The notes: a model not told the origin generated them from the letters alone. 64,000 nt of DNA from Leptodactylus fallax (GCA_947044405.1 CAMRHE010000133.1:248001-312000); one strand, 5' to 3'. Numbered from the stretch's first letter, positions 20,093 to 30,887 are shown. A program made the numbers and translations.

Positions 20093-23000
20093 TAATATAT
20101 AATATATACAGTCATATGAAAAAGTTTGGGCACCCCTATTAATCTTAATCATTTTTAGCTCTAAATATTTGGGTGTTTGCAACAGCCATTTCAATTTGAT
20201 ATATCTAATAACTGATGGACACAGTAATATTTCAGGATTGAAATGAGGTTTTTTGTACTAACAGAAAATGTGCAATATGCATTAAACCAAAATTTGACCG
20301 GTGCAAAAATTTGGGTACCCTTATCATTTTATTGATTTGAATACTCCTAACTACTTTTTACTGACTTACTGAAGCAAAAAATTGGTTTTGTACCCCCACG
20401 GGGCTTTGAAATTTTCATAGCCAGGTGTATCCAATCATGAGAAAAGGTATTTAAGGTGGCCAATTGCAAGTTGTTCTCCTATTTGAATCTCCTCTGAAGA
20501 GTGGCATCATGGGCTCCTCAAAACAACTCTCAAATGATCTGAAAACAAAGATTGTTCAACATAGTTGTTCAGGGGAAGGATACAAAAAGTTGTCTCAGAG
20601 ATATAACCTGTCAGTTTCCACTGTGGGGAACATAGTAAGGAAATGGAGGACCACAGGGGCGGTTCTTGTTGAGCCCCGGAGGGGGGGGCGCAAAAAAAAA
20701 TTAAAAAAGGGGGAAAAAAAAGAGGGGGGGAAAAGTGAGGGGAAACCCAGGGGCCCCCCCCAGGGGGGGGGGGGTTTTTTTTGGTGGTGGTGGGGGTTTT
20801 GGTTTGTGGGTAAAAAAAAAAGCCTTTTTTGGGGGGGGGGGGGTGGGGTATGGGAGAGTGATGCGAAAGAAGCCGTTTCTGAAAGCACGCCACAAACAGA
20901 GTCGCCTGAGGTATGCAAAAGCACATTTGGACAAGCCAGCTTCATTTTGGAAGAAGGTCCTGTGGACTGATGAAACAAAGATTGAGTTGTTTGGTCATAC
21001 AAAAAGGCGTTATGCATGGCGTCCAAAAAACACAGAATTCCAAGAAAAACACTTGCTACCCACTGTAAAATTTGGTGGAGGTTCCATCATGCTTTGGGGC
21101 TGTGTGGCCAATGCCGGCACCGGGAATCTTGTTAAAGTTGAGGGTCGCATGGATTCAACTCAGTATCAGCAGATTCTTGAGAATAATGTACAAGAATCAG
21201 TGACGAATTTGAAGTTACGCCGGGGATGGATATTTCAGCAAGACAATGATCCAAAACACAGCTCCAAATCTACTCAGGCATTCATGCAGAGGAACAATTA
21301 CAATGTTCTGGAATGGCCATCCCAGTCCCCAGACCTGAATATCATTGAACATCTGTGGGATAATTTGAAGCGGGCTGTCCATGCTCGGCGACCATCAAAC
21401 TTAACTGAACTGGAATTGTTTTGTAAAGAGGAATGGTCAAAAATACCTTCATCCAGGATCCAGGAACTGATTAAAAGCTACAGGAAGCGACTAGAGGCTG
21501 TTATTTTTGCAAAAGGAGGATCTACTAAATATTAATGTCACTTTTCTGTTGAGGTGCCCATACTTTTGCAGCGGTCAAATTTTGGTTTAATGCATATTGC
21601 ACATTTTCTGTTAGTACAATAAACCTCATTTCAATCCTGAAATATTACTGTGTCCATCAGTTATTAGATATATCAAATTGAAATGGCTGTTGCAAACACC
21701 CAAATATTTAGAACTAAAAATGATTAAGATTAATAGGGGTGCCCAAACTTTTTCATATGACTGTATATATATGTGTGTGTGTTCAATAAACGTTAGAGCA
21801 GAACCCAAAATTTGGTAATTAACCACTTCAGTACCGGCCCAATTTCTCTGGTTCAGGACCAAACACATTTTTGTTTTTTTTCGTATATGCGGTTTTGAGG
21901 GCTATAACACTTTTTTCATTTGGGTTATTCAACTAATTTTTGCTTCTTTTTCTCGGTGACACACAGGGCTTTTTTTATGTTGTTGTTTATTTTTGCATGT
22001 GTTTATTTTTTAATATATCCGGGAAAATATAAACTAAAGAGGGGGGAAAACGTGTCTGATTTTCACATGTCAAGTTTTTTGTTTTTTTTGATAGCACAAA
22101 ATGGTACCAAAAAAAGTTTTAAAACTATCTTTCCTCTCCGTTATGGTAATATTTATTTTAAATTGTTTCGTTGGGGGGGGGGGGGCTAGAACCTGTCATG
22201 TGGGCGTAGTATTGGTGTGTTTTGTTTTTTTTTTTTGTTTTTGTTTTTTTTAAATTAATTTTACTTTTTAAATGTTTTTACTTTTCTATTTATTCTGTAC
22301 ATGGTGTCCCTCCTAAGGTCATAACAGACCTTTGAGGACATTTTAACAGTATTTTTTTTTTTTTTTTGGTTGGGTGAGGGGGCTGATTTCCCCTGTAACT
22401 AAGGATGATACCTATAGTCCCGGTTACAGGAGGAATACAGTCTCCTGCCCATAACTGCCGAGCTGATCTGGGTCCTGTAGGACCATGCAACTCTAACAGT
22501 CTTTGATACCCAGCGGATAACATGACCGCTGGGTCAGAGGGGAGCCGCATCATGGCGGCGCCCATAGCTGTGTACAGTCATGGCCAAAAGTTTTGAGAAT
22601 TACACAAATATTATATTTTCACATGATCTGCTGCCCTCTGGTTTTTATGTGTGTTTGTCAGATGTTTTTATCACATACAGAAATATAATTGCATTCATAT
22701 TATGAGTAACAGAAGCTTATATTGACAGTTAGAATGAGTTAATGCAGCAAGTCAATATTTGCAGTGTTGACCCTTCTTCTTCAGGACCTCTGCAATTCTC
22801 CCTGGCATGCTCTCAATCAACTTCTGGACCAAATCCTGACTGATAGCAGTCCATTCTTGCAGAATCAATGCTTTAATTTTGTCTGAATGTGTTGGTTTTT
22901 GTTTGTCCACCCGTCTCTTGATGATTGACCACAAGTTCTCAATGGGATTAAGATCTGGGGGAGTTTCCAGGCCATGGACCCAAAATCTCTATGTTTTGTT

Positions 23001-26000
23001 CCCTGAGCCATTTAGTTATCACCTTTGCTTTATGGCAAGGTGCTCCATCATGCTGGAAAAGGCATTGTTGAGCGCCAAACTGCTCTTGGATGGTTGGGAG
23101 AAGTTGCTCTTGGAGGACATTCTGGTACCATTCTTTATTCATGGCTGTGTTTTTAGGCAAGACTGTGAGAGAGCCGATTCCCTTGGCTGAGAAGCAACCC
23201 CACACATGAATGGTTTCAGGATGCTTTACAGTTGGCATGAGACAAGACTGGTGGTAGCGCTCACCTCTTCTTCTCCGAATAAGCTGTTTTCCAGATGTTC
23301 CAAACAATCGAAAAGGGGATTCATCAGAGAAAATGACTTTACCCCAGTCCTCAGCAGTCCGCTCCCTGTACCTTTTGCAGAATATCAGTCTGTCCCTGAT
23401 GTTTTTTCTGGAGAGAAGTGGCTTCTTTGCTGCCCTCCTTGAGACCAGGCCTTGCTCCAAGAGTCTCTGCCTCACAGTGCGTGCAGATGCACTCACACCT
23501 GCCTGCTGCCATTCCTCAGCAAGCTCTGCACTGCTGGTAGCCCGATCCCGCAGCTGAAACACTTTTAAGAGACGGTCCTGCCGCTTGCTGGTCTTTCTTG
23601 GGCGCCCTGGAGCCTTTTTGGCACCAATGGAACCTCTCTCCTTGAAGTTCTTGATGATGCGATAGATTGTTGACTGAGGTGCAATCTTTCTAGCTGCAAT
23701 ACTCTTCCCAGTTAGGCCATTTTTGTGCAGTGCAATGATGACTGCACATGTTTCTTTAGAGATAACCATGGTTAACAGAAGAGAAACAATGATGGCAAGC
23801 ACCAGCCTCCTTTTAAAGTGTCCAGTGGTGTCATTCTTACTTAATCATGACAGATTGATCTCCAGCCCTGTCCTCATCAACACCCACAACTGTGTTAATG
23901 GAGCAATCACTGAAACGATGTTAGGTGGTCCTTTTAAGGCAGGGCTGCAATGATGTTGAAATGTGTTTTGGGGGATAAAGTTCATTTTCTAGGCAAATAT
24001 TGAATTTTCAAGTAATTGCTGTTAAGCTGATCACTCTTTATAACATTCTGGAGTATATGCAAATTGCCATTAGAAAAACTGAAGCAGTAGACTTTGTAAA
24101 AATTAATATTTGTATCATTCTCAAAACTTTTGGCCATGACTGTATGTAGAGATCATTGAGCGCTGTGTACAGAGCAATCGGGAAGGCAGGGACGGTAACA
24201 AATCGTCCCTGCTTTCTCTAGAGGAGCTCCGACTGTAGTAACAGCCGACTCCCCAGTTCTGCAGCAAATCGTGCAGCTGTTTAAAACTGCAAGGACGTAC
24301 TGGTCCTTGTAGAACAAGAGAGGGACCGCCCGGACGTATAAAGTTAATGGGCGGTCCAGAACTGGTTAAGTTTTATTTACTTACAGAGATATTGGCATTT
24401 TTTTTTTTTTTTGTCACATTTTGTCATGGCGGCCATTTTTTCATAAGTGAAAAAGAGGAAGTGTGACTGTACAAGAAAAAACTAGACCCTGAGGATAGAA
24501 CAAAAGTTTAACAACCAGTTTCTGTGAAAACGACAACCAATATGGTTGTATTTCCGGTTTTCACATTAGCAAAAATGGCCGCCACAGCTGAATAGATAAC
24601 TGAATAGAAGATTTATAAATAAAAGGGTTAAACTGGATAAACAATAAATCATTTTTAAGACTTTGGGTGGAAACGCTTTGGCTGGCGATTCTCCTTTCTT
24701 GGGTCATTATTCTAATTTAACCCTTTTAGTGACCGCCTTAGGTAGGTCCGTCGTAGTCACACCCTATAAGTGAGCTCTAACATATTATTTGCTATGTGAC
24801 AGGAGAGTCCACATGATGAAGATGAAATCTTGACCCCAGAAACACAGGAGGATATCCAGGACAGTGACGATATGTCCGACTTCATAGTACCGGATGAAGA
24901 GATTAACAATGGAAACACCGAAAATCCAACCTCAAGTGTCAAGGAACTCTTCAAGAAACATCACATTTCACTAGGTAAGTCCCATAGGTTATAGATTTGA
25001 ACGGTACGGCCGAGATTGGATGACTTTTATCCCATAGGTTTCTCCGACCTCTGTGGAAGCGTCATGGTTGCTACCATGTTTATATGGAGGTCATAACTAG
25101 ACCGTGGTACATGTTGATAACAGAGGTGTCTGTGTTTGTCTTTACAGCTGCCAGCCATGACTTGTCCTCACATCTCGAGAAAATCATTAAGGCGTTTCTA
25201 ATGGACATTGCAGATGAGACGTATTTGAAAAAATTATATGGTAAGATAGCAACTTCCCGACTGCCCATTGACTTTACGTCCAGAAAGGCGGTGTTTACCT
25301 CGACAAGGACATACCTGTACGTCCTTAGAATTAGCAGCTGCACGAGATGCTGGGAGCCGGCTGTCAGTGACAGATGGACATCCCAAAGAGAGGGTAGGGA
25401 TAGTTTGTTACCGTTCCTGCCTTCCCATACACAGTGCTTAATGATTGCTGTGTATACTGCTATGGAAGCTGCCATCTTGATGCTTCCTCCTGGCCTGGGG
25501 AACTGCCTAGGCTGCTGGGTCCTAGTGGACCTAGATCAGCTTTGTGGTGTATACTAGGCGGCTTCTTCAGCCCTAGTGACAGGGAAAAACTGCAAAAAAA
25601 AATAAAAAATTAATGTTAAATATCCTCCAAATTCTATTTTACCTTTATGGAGAGCACAATGGGGCAAATTTATTAAATCTGGCGTATGTAGATTTATGAA
25701 GAGGCTGTGGTCTCTTCATAAATCTGTCTGTGGTCCCTGCGCCAGAATGGGAATCTACACCAGTTAGGGACTGGCATAGATTTCCATTGTAACTTATGTC
25801 AGGAAACTGGCGGGGGGTCGGACCGAGGCGTGAAGGGCTTGGCCATCCCGGATTCCCACCCCCACACTACTCACACTTGCACAATATGGCGGGATAGGTG
25901 TGGTTCAGGGCTGTTACAGACTTGTACAGAGTTGTGCGGACGCCCGGAGCACAAGGGATGAGTTGATGTTTTACTTCCTAAAAACAACATATATAGACGT

Positions 26001-29000
26001 CAAACCCCTTTGAAAGAGGGAGGGTGGGCACTTGTGCCAAGGTAGCTGGAGAGAGGCCAGACCAAGGGTTAGCCAACTTATATATAGGCCCGGATTGAAC
26101 TACTCTGGGAAACTCCCTTATACCATCTTGTGTCCATTATGAGGAGGCGGAGAGCACTGCAGAACCTCGTCCCTTTATAACACATTGGGACAATCATCCT
26201 TAACCCCTTCATAACCTGAATGAACACACGTAAAGGGGAGAGGGAATGAAAGAGTGATGTTATCCCCCAACACTGGCCATCCTCCCTAATTGTCCGCTGT
26301 CGCATGACCAAAGTTTCCAACTTTCTTTTTACTTTACTCCATAGATGGTGCAAAAAAAGAAAAGAAAAGCTAAAGATCTTCTGAATTCGCTAAATTATTT
26401 GGACGAACGTATCCTAGCCCCACGCCTAGAGAAACTCACCACCAGCTGTCGATGGACTAAAAGATATAAGGTAGTCTACAACAAAGAACTCTACCTGCTC
26501 AACACTTTTGCACAGACTTCCCAACAGTATTGGGAGACACTTGCTTTTCTGTCTACTCCAGAAAACTGGCATAGATGATGATAGTTATGTTACATCTTCG
26601 GTACACAGCCCTTTTATGGCCAAAGACGACCAAGAAGTGACAGGAAGCTGCATGTATTGCCATAATTTGTGTGCATAGTCAGTATCCTACCTCACCTAGG
26701 TCTCCAGAAATACAACAGAGCTGTTATGTGACATTCTACCTACTGTCCTCTGCTGACTCTGTCCCAGTCTACACAGCAAAGCTGACCAAAAAAATATGAT
26801 AGAATCTGGTTACTGTTACAGGAGAGGATAAACTGCTATCCCGAGCTTCATGTCAAGCACATACCAGCTGAGAAGATGGCCTGTGAAGCATGTCACCTGC
26901 AGCGCTATTGCAGTTACCTGTTGACCTTATCTGGAAAAGCCTATGATAACCAGACGCTAGAAGCCGACGACTTCCTGCAGGGTGACAAACAGGTAATATT
27001 CTGTTCTGTATGTCCTAATAATGCAAAGGTGTAAACCTAAAGCAAAATAAAAAAAATATGTATGTGCTAGTCACGTGGTCCTTGTTCCAGAAGCCCTTAA
27101 AGGGCTTTTCAGGGACCCAACAATGGTTTTCATACTGATGACCCTTCTATAGGATAGGCCATCAGTATGTGACCGGTTGGGTCTGACACATGCACTCTCA
27201 TCCAGCTGCCTCTGGGCACTGAAGGCCGGGACAGGCTCTACTCCTATTCATGCAATAGGCACAGAACTGCAGCTCTCTATAGTGACGGTGTCAGGTTGGT
27301 TGATCAGTACAGGATCCGTGTGTCATAACCCCACTGATCAGATACTGATGATGATGATGGGGTCCTGGCAATATCCGCATGCCTTTTGCATGTTTTCACT
27401 GTGTTTGTGTGAATTTCCTCCCAACCTCTAAAAAACATAAAAAAAACGCTGATAGGTAAATTTGGATTTGAAAATCACTGCAAAGAGGGTGGGGTGGGGT
27501 AAGATATATGATATAGTAGCAAATGGTCACCCTTCTAGACCAAACCATTACCAGATATTTTGTAATAAGGAGTCAGGGGCCTTCTGACTGTCCTTTTTAG
27601 GACAGTTAGGGACAACAGAAGTCAACCTGTGGGTTTTCAGCATCCTGCCTAATACATTATCCCTATCAGGATGGCTAAGGCTATGTTCACATCCAATGGA
27701 GACTCCGCTGCAATGGCCACCTGAAAATCGGAAGATGAAAAAGTCCTGCACGCTTTCCTCCGCGGTTTCAGTTTTATAGTCAGTGGGATCCGTCAGTCCA
27801 TTATAGTCAGTGGGATCCATCAGACTTTGTAACTGCTATTTAATGGTCCTCCTACCCATTGTTCTGATCCTCTGACGGACCAGAACAACGGAGGAGCGAC
27901 ACTAGTATGAACCTAGTGTAAGGATCCCACCTACCTGAATGTTCACTGTGGTTACTTATCTGAACCTTGGCAGTATTAGGCCCTAACCACAGTCTAGTTT
28001 CTAATATCGTCTTATTGCTCAGGTTGTATTTTTAAGATACCATTTATTACTCTGCGAAAAGTAAATTGTGAACCCCAGGACGAGACCGATGACAAATTGT
28101 GGATTGTCATATGTGGCACTATATAAGTAAATAAAATAATAGCGCCAGCATGGACTTCACTGCAGTAGTCGCATCCTTAGTTGGACTCCCTATCTAAATT
28201 CAGATGAACCGGTCTGTACTTTTTTTTGGCTTGTTGGAGGAAACCCAAGCAAACTCAGTATGGTGACCTTTTTGGAGTTGAACCCAGGAACCAGCATTGG
28301 AAGGCAATAATGCTAACCACTGACCCAGTATGCTGACTACATATACATGGGAACAGCATGTACCCTATAGATCAGAGCCCAAAATCCAACAGTAAAAAAA
28401 ATTTGTACTTTGTGCATGCACGTGTCTTCACATACAGATGTGCCTTTACCTTTCCTCTTGGCCGGACGTGACAAGATATTTGTGCCACAGGATGACCAGC
28501 TTTTCAAAACAACATGGTTTTGTGATAGTCTGCCATGAGATGTGTAACTTATATGTGTCTGTCTGTTGCCACCCAGTGGTCGTGTTGTGCATTACAGCCT
28601 GTCCAGGGTGTGGTTAAGATGTTATTGTAACATATTGTATTGACTTGGTTTCAAGAGAAATTGGAGCCCTATGGACATAGATAAGGTTGTCCCCCCCCCC
28701 CCAAATAAATAAAGACCCCCTATATTCCCTGTGAACAGATGTTCCAGTTTCTGTTACTTGCCATTGGAAGTAAAATGTGATTTATCTTTCTCCCTTTAGA
28801 TACTAGTGATTGGTAAGATCTGTGCCAGCCGTACTGAAGCGTATCACATGCTTAGACATTACAAGTATTTCCTCTACCAGCGCTGTATTCCCTTTATTGA
28901 AGAAACCAAAGAAGATTCTGCAGATGATATAGTAGAGTCGGCTTTATCAAAGATGGAGGCGGAGGACTTTTTGGGAAAGGTGAGAGGTTTTAGTTGCATT

Positions 29001-29784
29001 TACAGCCCATTGAGGGGAGAGGTTTGGGAAACATTTTGCTGTATTGTGTATGACTTCTAGATGGGCTGTTCAGGTCGGGGGCAGTATACGCAAATATAGC
29101 TTAGACCATAGACTATATATGTACCCACCGGTACTGCCTCCATCCTTCCTGTGGCGTCCCCACTAACTTTTTGTTGATGGTCCGGTTAGTATCGCAGCCA
29201 GAAGCCCTCCGAAGGCTCCCAGGCCTGTCATAGTAATACAACTAGTTGTGAGTGATCTCATGATCGCAGGTTTACGCCCACTAGAGGGGAGGGGCTTAAA
29301 ATATTGAAAAAAATAAAATTTTGAAGAAAATTTTTTTAAACTATCCACAGCTCCATAATCGGTCACAAACATAAGGTTAGGGGTGTCGAAATGTGGTGAC
29401 TAAAATAGATTTTTTTTTTTTGTATTTTTCAATAAGTAAATCGAGATTCAAATCGAAAATCGTCCATAGGGTTGAAAGAAATCGAGGTTTTATTTTTTTT
29501 TTGGCAAAATCGCCTAGCCCTTATTCCAAGTATATTCAATCTGCCCCTATGAAACCATTTTAGAGGTTAATGCCCCCCTTTACAATATATCCTATCTCTA
29601 GGCCAAGCCGCATTTTTCATTTCTACGTTTGATAATGTTACTTTATATGTTTTATACACAATCTTTACAATTTGGACTCATCAGATTTCTTTCTGTTTTC
29701 TTCTAGGAGATGTCTTTTCTTGAGGGTTACTTGAATGAAGCAGATTACTTCCAGGAGGAAGAGAAGGACTCGCTTTTAAGTTAA
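18667..29784 (+). CDS. CCDC82: CCDC82 orthologue, seven coding exons, one homopolymer frameshift
   Basis: Coding exons: 18667-19167, 24803-24974, 25148-25240, 26345-26470, 26822-26992, 28800-28979 and 29707-29784, all with GT-AG introns and compatible phases except for one extra A in exon 4. Without that base the product is 439 aa; I recall the human protein as about 544 aa. The N-terminus has SRVDWKRT and a long acidic/serine region (residues 40-110), then a Lys-rich coiled-coil-like segment (137-160). The C-terminal half is the DUF4211-type region, with FIVPDEE, LNYLDERILAPRLE, a Cys cluster ACEACHLQRYC, GKICASRTEAYH and the ending YLNEADYFQEEE. These match what I remember of vertebrate CCDC82. 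Its molecular role is poorly known. MAML2 follows in the same orientation, as in human. Confidence 0.93.
19168..20108 (+). other. CCDC82 intron, left part
   Basis: No exon was seen. A repeat fragment at about 19735-19850 (TTTAAATGGACACTGTGTAA) recurs in similar form near 46.75 and, inverted, 55.62 kb. A GT/TA microsatellite lies at 20057-20108. Confidence 0.5.
20057..20108. repeat. (TG)n(TA)n microsatellite
   Basis: A run of TG dinucleotides at about 20057-20086 passes into TA-rich sequence that supplied the TA target for the Tc1 insertion at 20109. Confidence 0.9.
20509..21535 (+). pseudogene. Tc1 transposase, disrupted by an anomalous G-run block
   Basis: It starts MGSSKQLSNDLKTKIVQHSC (HTH domain) at 20509 and is in frame with copy B through codon 58. 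From about 20681 to 20848 the sequence becomes homopolymer runs and no longer aligns. From YGRVMRKKPFL (20849) to the stop at 21535 it again matches copy B, including LWTDETKIEL, QQDNDPKHSS and NIIEHLWDNL, the DDE catalytic residues. The odd block is only 4 bases longer than the 165 expected, so this looks like corrupted base calls and not a deletion. The real gene could be intact. Confidence 0.8.
20681..20848. other. probable base-call or assembly artefact (homopolymer G/A/T block)
   Basis: Runs of 7-13 G, 8-10 A and 8 T replace ordinary coding sequence inside a Tc1 copy. Flanks match copy B on both sides with almost the expected spacing. The sequence is not a known repeat. Confidence 0.7.
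22575..24142 (-). mobile_element. Tc1/mariner-type transposon, DD35E-like
   Basis: Terminal inverted repeats start CAGTCATGGCCAAAAGTTTT and are flanked by TA (22573-22574, 24143-24144). The transposase is on the minus strand. Length 1568 bp. It is inserted in a dispersed repeat inside a CCDC82 intron. Confidence 0.92.
22752..23769 (-). pseudogene. DD35E-type transposase with one frameshift
   Basis: The start is taken at MVISKETCAVIIALHKNGLT (23769). An N-terminal paired-like HTH and GRPRKT linker are followed by the catalytic region: FSDESPFRLF (D149), FQHDGAPCHK (D241), then after the frameshift PDLNPIENLW (E277). Frame changes at the G-run 22957-22961 (five G; four would keep the frame). 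With that base removed, 35 residues separate the second Asp from Glu, the spacing reported for the DD35E Traveler lineage. The C-terminus ends KKKGQHCKY. Everything else is intact, so the inactivation is recent or a sequencing error. Confidence 0.85.
24372..24802 (+). other. CCDC82 intron, right part
   Basis: No gene. It ends with the acceptor of coding exon 2. A 14-base T-run lies near 24399. Confidence 0.45.
24803..24974 (+). CDS. CCDC82: CCDC82 coding exon 2
   Basis: It is preceded by GCTATGTGACAG and starts in phase 0 (ESPHDEDEIL). It ends CTA G / GTAAGT in phase 1. It encodes residues 168-224 plus one base, including DDMSDFIVPDEEI, the conserved start of the DUF4211-type region. It has a strongly acidic composition. 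Confidence 0.92.
25148..25240 (+). CDS. CCDC82: CCDC82 coding exon 3
   Basis: Acceptor GTCTTTACAG; donor TATATG/GTAAGA in phase 1. It encodes residues 225-255, including HLEKIIKAFLMDIADETYLK, matching the conserved helix before the DG turn in vertebrate CCDC82. Reading past the donor in the same frame is open for some distance, but this is intron. Confidence 0.92.
25241..26344 (+). other. CCDC82 intron 3
   Basis: A plus-strand frame stays open from exon 3 into this region to 25557 but shows no conservation features. At 25650-25800 there is a dispersed repeat of the AATTTATTAAATCTGGCG type, with relatives near 45.3 and 50.65 kb. Confidence 0.45.
26345..26470 (+). CDS. CCDC82: CCDC82 coding exon 4, with +1 frameshift in an A-run
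   Basis: Acceptor CTCCATAG; donor TATAAG/GTAGTC. Entering in phase 1 gives D-G-A-K-K-E-K-K-S-stop. The conserved continuation, AKDLLNSLNYLDERILAPRL, is in the next frame. A run of seven A at 26352-26358 is one base too long. With six A the exon is 125 bp, encodes residues 256-297, aligns without gaps to the human protein as I recall it, and restores the phase for exon 5. This is either a sequencing error or a true null allele. Confidence 0.88.
26822..26992 (+). CDS. CCDC82: CCDC82 coding exon 5
   Basis: Acceptor TACTGTTACAG; donor AAACAG/GTAATA; 57 codons, phase 0 at both ends (residues 298-354). It contains MACEACHLQRYCSYLLTLSG, a Cys-rich motif conserved in CCDC82 that could bind a metal (inference), and DDFLQGDKQ. 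Confidence 0.93.
27385..27470 (+). mobile_element. SINE body fragment
   Basis: It contains CATGTTTTCACTGTGTTTGT and GAATTTCCTCCCAACCTC followed by ACATAAAAAAAACGCTGATAG. This is the conserved body of tRNA-derived SINEs common in frogs and fish, without the tRNA head. Confidence 0.5.
27680..27920. repeat. copy of the GTTCACA-type palindromic repeat
   Basis: It begins GCTATGTTCACATCCAATGG and ends ACACTAGTATGAACCTAG. Internal TATAGTCAGTGGGATCC is duplicated at about 27776 and 27801. Confidence 0.5.
28110..28345 (-). mobile_element. tRNA-derived SINE
   Basis: On the minus strand the head has an A-box-like segment (GGGTCAGTGGTTAGCA, 28311-28326) and a B-box-like segment (GGGTTCAACTCC, 28274-28285). 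The body GTTTGCTTGGGTTTCCTCCA follows, then a tail with TTATATAGTGCC near 28115-28125. The tail resembles the LINE 3' end at 3640, suggesting mobilisation by that LINE family. Confidence 0.65.
28800..28979 (+). CDS. CCDC82: CCDC82 coding exon 6
   Basis: Acceptor TCTCCCTTTAG; donor GGAAAG/GTGAGA; 60 codons in phase 0 (residues 355-414). It begins ILVIGKICASRTEAYHMLRH, the conserved GxICASR block, followed by an acidic helix. Confidence 0.93.
28980..29706 (+). other. CCDC82 intron 6
   Basis: No exon. An A/T-rich repeat-like stretch (AAATCGAGATTCAAATCG) lies at about 29410-29520. Confidence 0.45.
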
Positions 29785-30310
29785 ATTATAAGCCTGGGAA
29801 TCCTGTACATCCGTGTCTTCTCCGGCAGTGCTGTATATACATTGTGGATGCATTTTCTATAGGTTTTAATCAGTCTTTGACTTGTGCTACATGAAATGTT
29901 GTAATGGCTCACTTCCTTCCTGATCAACGCACTTGCAGCACTTTTCCAAGATGTGACACTGCTCATATGTTGCCACTTTTTTAACCATCAGATACATTTT
30001 TAAAGAGACCAGAGTCCAAAATGACACCCTAATATATATGTGTATATATATATATATATAATTTTTTTTTTTTTTCTTTTCCCTTCCCCAGAAACAGCGC
30101 CACTCCTTATTCATGGTTATGTTTGGTATTGCAACCTATTCTCATTCACGTTAACAGGGTTGAGCTATAATACTAAGCACATCCTATGAACTAGACTTGT
30201 GCTATTTCAGGGGGAAGGTTTTTTTTTTTTTTGTAATTTCTTGGGTATTTAATATAACTTAATATGATATTGTTTATAAGATACTTTTAAAATAAAACCA
30301 AAATCCTCAG
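29707..30310 (+). CDS. CCDC82: CCDC82 terminal exon with 3' UTR
   Basis: The acceptor TTTCTTCTAG precedes 29707. The coding part encodes EMSFLEGYLNEADYFQEEEK and ends at TAA 29782-29784, matching the conserved YFQEE C-terminus. The 3' UTR is about 0.5 kb and includes a TA-repeat and a T-run near 30045-30075. It ends at the AATAAA at 30291; the cleavage position of about 30310 is estimated. Confidence 0.9.
30291..30296 (+). terminator. CCDC82 polyadenylation signal
   Basis: A canonical AATAAA about 510 bases after the stop codon, followed by a GT-rich stretch (GTCTGGTGTGTTGTG) at 30318-30333, as expected for a cleavage and polyadenylation site. Confidence 0.75.
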
Positions 30311-30887
30311 CGCGTGTAGTCTGGTGTGTTGTGCTCCATGTAGAAGGATTCCAGGATACCTGGACAACTTGCCATTGTGTGAACTTCCATTATAGCAATC
30401 ATTTTCTCATGATTCTGTTTGTCTCCGTACATGCACTCCTGGCCACGATCTCATGGTACTGTAAATTTGGTTCAGTAGAACCATAAGGAGATCTGGGTGT
30501 TACATATGATGTATGTAACAGATTTTAGGAGGGATCTCGTGGTGATTGTAGCTGTGTTCACATTGCTTGGGTCCACTTACCGTATGTGCTGGGGAAGCTC
30601 TGAGCGATTAGACAAACCCACAGGACACCATTCACCTGGCAGCGGCCAAAACAGTGTCCTTTTGGCCTCCACCAGGCTGGTATAGGTCAGTATAACTTTT
30701 ACCTTTGCTGTGCGATATGGCGTAGTCTAGTACGCTATTCCATAGTGAGGTAGCAAGTCAAAAACCGTATACTGTGCGGGGTGACCGATCCCACTGGACT
30801 GTATGTCTATACAGTGGCATCTATTACAGGTCTATGGTGGGAGATCCTCTCAGTATATACCTTCTGAGTCCCTCGCAGGCAGAATGA
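30311..30887. other. intergenic DNA after CCDC82
   Basis: No gene or repeat was recognised. Confidence 0.4.

Larger units (their letters stand above)
20109..21763 (+). mobile_element. Tc1-like transposon, copy A (same family as 32316-33964)
   Basis: Flanked by TA, with long terminal inverted repeats of about 210 bp starting CAGTCATATGAAAAAGTTTG. It is nearly identical to copy B in the opposite orientation 12 kb away. It lies in the first coding intron of CCDC82. The transposase region is intact except for a G/A-run block at about 20681-20848. Confidence 0.92.
21819..24371. repeat. dispersed repeat interrupted by a Tc1 element
   Basis: It begins TTAACCACTTCAGTACCGGC and ends CGGTCCAGAACTGGTTAAG, a degenerate inverted pair. 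The inner part contains T-rich tracts and, near 22400-22560 and 24145-24370, GC-richer pieces. The Tc1 copy at 22575-24142 splits it: joining its flanks at TA gives a continuous repeat. Confidence 0.5.
26993..28799 (+). other. CCDC82 intron 5
   Basis: The intron contains SINE fragments (27385-27470; 28110-28345), a palindromic repeat (27680-27920) and short MITE pieces near 27.1-27.3 kb. No exon was seen. Confidence 0.5.

Noticed and set aside
25084..25557. 157-codon plus frame including exon 3
   Set aside because: Only 25148-25240 matches CCDC82. The rest is intron reading on past a good donor.
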